Source: Curtobacterium sp. VKM Ac-1393 | GTDB taxonomy: Bacteria; Actinomycetota; Actinomycetes; Actinomycetales; Microbacteriaceae | Length of the DNA: 64,000 nucleotides | NCBI RefSeq assembly: GCF_015350995.1 | Contig: NZ_JADKRW010000003.1 | Location: forward strand, 248,001-312,000 | Direction of reading: 5' to 3' | Shown: positions 60,049 through 64,000 of the stretch, in pieces | Layout: the number at the start of each line of letters is the position of its first letter | Position numbering within the stretch: the stretch's first letter is position 1 | Notes under the pieces: model-generated | Seen by the model: the letters and a program-made list of their open reading frames with translations, nothing else | Databases searched by the model: none | What the model was told of the DNA's origin: nothing | Made by a program: the position numbers and the translations under genes

Positions 60049-62268
60049 ATGCACGGAATCGTCGTCCACCACGACGGCCGCCCCGCCGAAGGCATCGCCG
60101 TCTCGACCGGCGCAGTCGTCACCACGACCGGCGCCGACGGCCGCTTCACCCTCGACCGCCAGCCCGAGCACGGCGCGTTCGTCGTGCTGTCCCGTCCGAC
60201 CGGGTCCACCGCCACCCCCTGGTGGCACCGCACCCCCGCGGACGACGACACCGAGCTGCGCTTCGTGCTCGTGCCCGAGGACCAGCCGCTGCCGTACGAG
60301 TTCGTCCACCTCACCGACACCCACATGACCACCCCGGAGGTCGTCGCCTCCGGCCGCGACGACTTCGGTCTGTACCGCGAGGGCAGCCTGCCCGCGCAGG
60401 TCCGCTCCTTCCTCGCCGCGCTGCCCGAGCGCGCGCCGCTCGCCCGCCGGGTGTTCGTGACCGGAGACCTGGTCGACCACGGGCTGCCCGAGGAGTACGC
60501 GGCGTTCACCGAGGTGCTCGCCGAGTCCCCGGTCCCCGTGCACGTCGTCCCCGGCAACCACGACCACATGAACGGCCGGCACGGCAGCGTCGTCAGCCGG
60601 AACGACTACCTGACGAACACCGGCGACCCCGCGCTCTACGAGGAGTGGATCGGTCCCCGTTGGTACAGCTTCGACGTCGCCGGACTCCACGTCGTCGCGA
60701 TGGACTGGCACTCGCACGAGCTCGGCATCGACCACGAGGTCCAAAACGCCTGGGTGCGCGCCGACCTCGCGCGTCTCGAGCACGGTTCGCCGTACATCCT
60801 GCTGTTCCACGACCAGCCGGCGCATTCGCTCGTCGACGAACTCCCGTGGCAGCCCGTCGCCGCGTTCTCGGGGCACTGGCACACCAGCCGCGTGGTCGAC
60901 GTCGACGGCACGCTGCACGTCAACAGCCCGACCTCGTTCTTTGCGAGCCTCGACTACGGCCCGCCGGCGTTCCGGCACGTGACCTGGGACGGCGCGGGCA
61001 TCACGCTCCGCACCGAGACCGTCGTCGACGGCCCCGTCCCCACGGCCCTGGCCGACGTCCGCACGGCGACGTTCGCCGCGGCGTCGGTACGGTCCGACGA
61101 CGACGCGCTGCTGTGGTCCGCCACGTCCGCCGGAGCCGGTCACCGGCAGCCGGCGGCCGTGCAGGGCGACACCCTGTTCGTCGGCGGTCAGGTCGAGGAC
61201 CGCGCTGCCGGCTGGGTCGAGGCCTTCGACCTGGTGACCGGCGCGCTCCGCTGGCGCACCGCGACCGGGGCCGCCGTGAAGACCGCCCCGGCACCGGCCG
61301 GCGACGTGGTCGTGGCCGCCGAGGTGTCGGGCGACCTCGTCGGTCTCGACGCCGACACCGGGGCGGAGCGCTGGCGGTTGCCCTCGAGCGACCCGTACCG
61401 CCGGTTCGCGTGGGGCGCACCGACCGTGCGCGACGGTGTCGTGTTCCTCGGCGACCAGTCCGACCTGCGCGCCGTCGACGTGCACACCGGCGAGAAGCTG
61501 TGGCACCGCACGGACCTGTCGCCCCACCACAACCTGGTCAACCACGCCGCACCGCTCGTCGTCGGCGACCTGCTCGTGATGGGCTTCTGGCCGACGCCGA
61601 CCGACCCGATCGGTCTCGACGCACGCACCGGCGCCGACGTCTGGCACCGCGGTGAGCTCGACGGCGACGACCCGTTCACGGCCCTGAAGCGGCTGCTCAT
61701 CATGGGCACCGCCGCGTTCGACGCCGGTCGCGACGCGGTCCTGATGCCGGCCCATGGACACACCACCGCGCTCGACCGCGCCACCGGACGCACCCGGTGG
61801 ACCGCCGCGCACGAGGGCGGTTTCAGCCCGGCAACCCCGGTCGTCACCGACCGCGGGTACGTCGTGACGGTGACCGGTCACGGCATCCGCATGGTCGACC
61901 CGGACGACGGCAGCACGGTCTGGGACGCTCCCGTCACGGGGGATGCACCGTTCCCGATGGGCTCGTACACGAAGGCCCCGCACCCGGTCATCGCGCCGCC
62001 GGTGCTCGTCGGCGACCAGCTGCTGCTGCCGGGGCTCGACGGCACGGTCCGTCGCTTCGACCTGGACGGTGTCGAGGTCGGCCGGAGCCAGCTCGCCTCT
62101 CCGATCGCCGCGCCGCTCGTGGTCGTCGGCGACCGGGTGGTGGCCGTGGCGACCGACGGGACGGTCATGGCCTTCGACGCCGCACGGCTCGCCACCGCGA
62201 CGACCGTGCCGTCCGTCCCCGCCGCGGCGGGCTCCACGCGCGCACCGGACGCCGAGGTGGCACGGTGA
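60049..62268 (+). CDS. metallophosphoesterase fused to a PQQ-like beta-propeller
   Basis: The 739-aa protein has three parts. An N-terminal beta-sandwich of Metallophos_N type (about 1-75). A calcineurin-like phosphoesterase (about 83-310) with every metal motif: D90-x-H92, GD(139-140), GNHD (169-172), H254 in LLFHD and GHWH (275-278). A PQQ-type propeller (about 340-720) with repeats such as FDLVTGALRWRT, LDADTGAERWRL, LDARTGADVWHR and LDRATGRTRWTA. There is no signal peptide or membrane helix, so a cytoplasmic place is predicted, which is unusual for PQQ-like propellers. AGGAG precedes the ATG. It overlaps the permease gene (GTGA) in a presumed uptake operon and may hydrolyse an imported phosphate ester. 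Confidence 0.88.
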   Translation: MHGIVVHHDGRPAEGIAVSTGAVVTTTGADGRFTLDRQPEHGAFVVLSRPTGSTATPWWHRTPADDDTELRFVLVPEDQPLPYEFVHLTDTHMTTPEVVASGRDDFGLYREGSLPAQVRSFLAALPERAPLARRVFVTGDLVDHGLPEEYAAFTEVLAESPVPVHVVPGNHDHMNGRHGSVVSRNDYLTNTGDPALYEEWIGPRWYSFDVAGLHVVAMDWHSHELGIDHEVQNAWVRADLARLEHGSPYILLFHDQPAHSLVDELPWQPVAAFSGHWHTSRVVDVDGTLHVNSPTSFFASLDYGPPAFRHVTWDGAGITLRTETVVDGPVPTALADVRTATFAAASVRSDDDALLWSATSAGAGHRQPAAVQGDTLFVGGQVEDRAAGWVEAFDLVTGALRWRTATGAAVKTAPAPAGDVVVAAEVSGDLVGLDADTGAERWRLPSSDPYRRFAWGAPTVRDGVVFLGDQSDLRAVDVHTGEKLWHRTDLSPHHNLVNHAAPLVVGDLLVMGFWPTPTDPIGLDARTGADVWHRGELDGDDPFTALKRLLIMGTAAFDAGRDAVLMPAHGHTTALDRATGRTRWTAAHEGGFSPATPVVTDRGYVVTVTGHGIRMVDPDDGSTVWDAPVTGDAPFPMGSYTKAPHPVIAPPVLVGDQLLLPGLDGTVRRFDLDGVEVGRSQLASPIAAPLVVVGDRVVAVATDGTVMAFDAARLATATTVPSVPAAAGSTRAPDAEVAR

Positions 62269-63203
62269 CCGCCGTGGTGGAGGCGACCACCGCCGCACCG
62301 CGACCCGACGCGCCGGAGGTGCGCCGCGCCTCCCGGTCGACGCGCCGCCGCTCCCTGACACCGGTCCTGTTCCTGCTGCCCGCCGGGACCGCGATGACGG
62401 TCTTCGTCATCGTGCCGGCGCTGCTGTCCTTCGTGGCGAGCTTCTTCTCGGTGCCGCTCGCCGGCGGTGCCTGGCGGTTCGTCGGACTCGACAACTACCT
62501 GCGCATCGCGACCGACACGACGGTGCAGCGGGCGATCGTGAACACCGTCGCCTACGCCGCCATGACGATCGTGCCGAGCCTCGTCATCGGACTCGTGCTC
62601 GCACTGCTCGCCGAGTCGGTGTCCCGCGGCCGCCCCTTCGTCCGCACCGCGCTGTTCCTGCCGATGACCGCCAACCTGGTCGCGATGGCCGTCGTGTTCC
62701 GCTGGGTCTTCGCGTACCAGGGCGGATTCGTGAACCAGGTGCTCGGCGTCGTCGGCGTCGAACCGGTGAACTGGCTCGGCGACACGCACACCTCACTGGT
62801 CACGGTTGCCCTGGTGGGCGTCTGGCGCAGCGCCTCGTTCAGCATGATGATCTTCATCGCCGGCTTCGCGACCATCCCCGGCAGCGTGCAGGAGGCCGCG
62901 CGCGCCGAGGGCATCCGCGGGTTCCGGAAACTCCGGCACATCACGCTCCCGATGATGCGCCCGACCGTCGTGTTCGCGACCGTGCTGGCGATCCTCGGCT
63001 CCGTGCAGGTCTTCGACACCATCAACGTGATGACCCAGGGCGGCCCGCTCTACTCGACCGAGACGATCCTGACCGAGACGTACAAGCTCGGCTTCCAGTA
63101 CTTCGACCTCGGGTCGGCGTCCGCGCTGTCCTTCCTGCTGCTGGTCGTGCTCGTCGCGATCGGCCTCGTGCAGCGCCGGGTCCTCGCCGGGGGCGACCGA
63201 TGA
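62265..63203 (+). CDS. ABC sugar/phosphodiester importer permease (UgpA/MalF type)
   Basis: The 312-aa permease has six helices, LFLLPAGTAMTVFVIVPALLSF at the N-terminus and the EAA loop SVQEAARAEGIRGFRKLRHITLPMM. GTG at 62265 overlaps the phosphoesterase stop. The UgpA-like type suits glycerol-phosphate or sugar uptake. The solute-binding protein would lie right of the window. Confidence 0.92.
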   Translation: MTAVVEATTAAPRPDAPEVRRASRSTRRRSLTPVLFLLPAGTAMTVFVIVPALLSFVASFFSVPLAGGAWRFVGLDNYLRIATDTTVQRAIVNTVAYAAMTIVPSLVIGLVLALLAESVSRGRPFVRTALFLPMTANLVAMAVVFRWVFAYQGGFVNQVLGVVGVEPVNWLGDTHTSLVTVALVGVWRSASFSMMIFIAGFATIPGSVQEAARAEGIRGFRKLRHITLPMMRPTVVFATVLAILGSVQVFDTINVMTQGGPLYSTETILTETYKLGFQYFDLGSASALSFLLLVVLVAIGLVQRRVLAGGDR

Positions 63204-64000
63204 GCGCCGCGGTCCGGTCCCTCAAGTGGGTCCTCGTCGTCCTCGCGGTGGCGATCAGCCTGTTCCCGTTCTACTGGATGCTCCGCACCGCGCTCGCCCC
63301 GGCGACCGAGGTGTACGCCGACGGCATCTCGTTCCTGCCGACGTCGATCGACGGCTCGGCGTTCGTCCGGGCCTTCGAGCAGGCCGGGCTCGGCCGGGCC
63401 GTCGTCACCGGGGCGATCGTCACCGTCGCGATCCTCGTGCTGCAACTCATCACCTGCGTGCCCGCCGCCTACGTCCTGGCGAAGGTGCGGATGCGCGGCG
63501 CGGGCACCGGACTCGCGATCGTCCTCGGCTGCCTGCTCGTCCCGACCCAGGTCACCCTCGTGCCGCTGTTCGTCGGGGTGAACGTCGCCGGGCTCGGCGA
63601 CAGCATCGTCGGCCTCGTCCTGCCCTTCGCGACGAGCGCGTTCGGCATCTTCCTGCTGCGGCAGCAGATGCTCGCGATCCCGGACACCCTGCTCGAAGCG
63701 GCCCGCACCGACGGGCTCGGGCACTGGCAGGTCCTGCGCAAGGTGGTCGTGCCGATGGCCGGTCCCGGGATCGCCGCGTTCTCGGTCTTCTCGGTGTTCA
63801 CGCACTGGAACGACTACATGTGGCCGCTGCTGGTGTCCCGCTCCGCGTCGACCGTCACCCCGCCGCTCGCGCTGGCGCAGTTCCAGCAGGCCGACACCGG
63901 CATCGACTTCTCGGCCCTGGCCGCCGGCGCCGTGATCGTCACCGCCCCGGTCGTCATCCTCTTCCTCGTCGCCCAGCGCCGCTTCGTCCAGGGCATGAGC
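63200..64000 (+). CDS. ABC importer permease (UgpE/MalG type), 3' end cut by window
   Basis: ATG at 63200 overlaps the stop of the upstream permease (ATGA). The frame is open to the last base, giving 267 residues without a stop. It starts MSAAVRSLKWVLVVLAVAIS and has the EAA loop TLLEAARTDGLGHWQVLRKVVVPM. It ends ...AQRRFVQGMS, so only the last few residues of a normal 270-280 aa permease are missing. Confidence 0.9.
   Translation, partial: MSAAVRSLKWVLVVLAVAISLFPFYWMLRTALAPATEVYADGISFLPTSIDGSAFVRAFEQAGLGRAVVTGAIVTVAILVLQLITCVPAAYVLAKVRMRGAGTGLAIVLGCLLVPTQVTLVPLFVGVNVAGLGDSIVGLVLPFATSAFGIFLLRQQMLAIPDTLLEAARTDGLGHWQVLRKVVVPMAGPGIAAFSVFSVFTHWNDYMWPLLVSRSASTVTPPLALAQFQQADTGIDFSALAAGAVIVTAPVVILFLVAQRRFVQGMS

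Overview
The window is chromosomal DNA of a very GC-rich Gram-positive actinobacterium, most likely a member of the Microbacteriaceae (Curtobacterium-like; inferred from gene content and protein style, not from a database search). Supporting traits are the metG-tatD-rsmA and rsmI/pmt order, protein O-mannosyltransferase, lipoprotein ABC transporters without their own ATPase, and many genes whose start codon lies 6-9 nt after a TANNNT hexamer, the layout of leaderless actinobacterial mRNAs.

Layout. (1) 1-6439: the right end of an integrated, probably degraded prophage or phage-like element abutting tRNA-Ser(TGA). From right to left it has a tyrosine integrase, a small HTH protein, an operator dyad, a leftward operon of overlapping small genes (excisionase-like, 32-aa ORF, HTH protein, 82-aa protein, initiator-like protein with iteron-like repeats, coiled-coil protein, 41-aa ORF, 298-aa unknown), a gene-free stretch of about 800 bp, and the 3' remnant of an SGNH/FN3/LamG-like tail-associated protein. 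(2) 6528-11515: HAD hydrolase and serS, diacylglycerol kinase-like protein, pheA, a MarR regulator. (3) 11525-21559: molybdenum island: a cytochrome b/molybdopterin oxidoreductase fusion, moaA, a MoaD-like protein, modABC with an HTH-TOBE protein, and a MoeB/rhodanese fusion, interrupted by chaA and a GT87-like glycosyltransferase. (4) 21655-24309: a GT39-like glycosyltransferase and ispE. (5) 24319-31104: an accessory block between ispE and rsmA: a MetY/flavin monooxygenase/ATP-grasp operon, an XRE regulator divergent from an SDR, a small membrane protein, and a PIN-domain toxin-antitoxin-like pair. (6) 31197-37203: housekeeping rsmA, tatD, metG, rsmI, pmt. (7) 37359-49855: TetR/MFS efflux pair, rhodanese, epimerase, P-loop kinase, DUF255 thioredoxin-fold protein, hrpA, VOC protein, YbaK-like deacylase, CAT-like acetyltransferase. 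(8) 50014-54737: Lpl-type sugar ABC importer with a LacI regulator. (9) 54875-58942: two alpha/beta hydrolases, a membrane protein, a DHFR/RibD-like reductase, an NDH-2-type dehydrogenase. (10) 59041-64000: an RpiR regulator, an unusual metallophosphoesterase/PQQ-propeller fusion, and two ABC permeases, the second cut by the window edge.

Three genome-scale patterns stand out. About twenty genes show the TANNNT-(5 to 9 nt)-start layout. A dispersed palindrome of about 42-50 bp (core GGGAGGCCCGTGGCGG and its complement) recurs in intergenic spaces, and one half-copy lies in frame inside a coding region. Most convergent gene pairs are separated by long, near-perfect hairpins without an obvious U-tract. 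The best candidates for undescribed biology are the phosphoesterase/PQQ operon, the MetY/monooxygenase/ATP-grasp operon, and the tRNA-Ser element.
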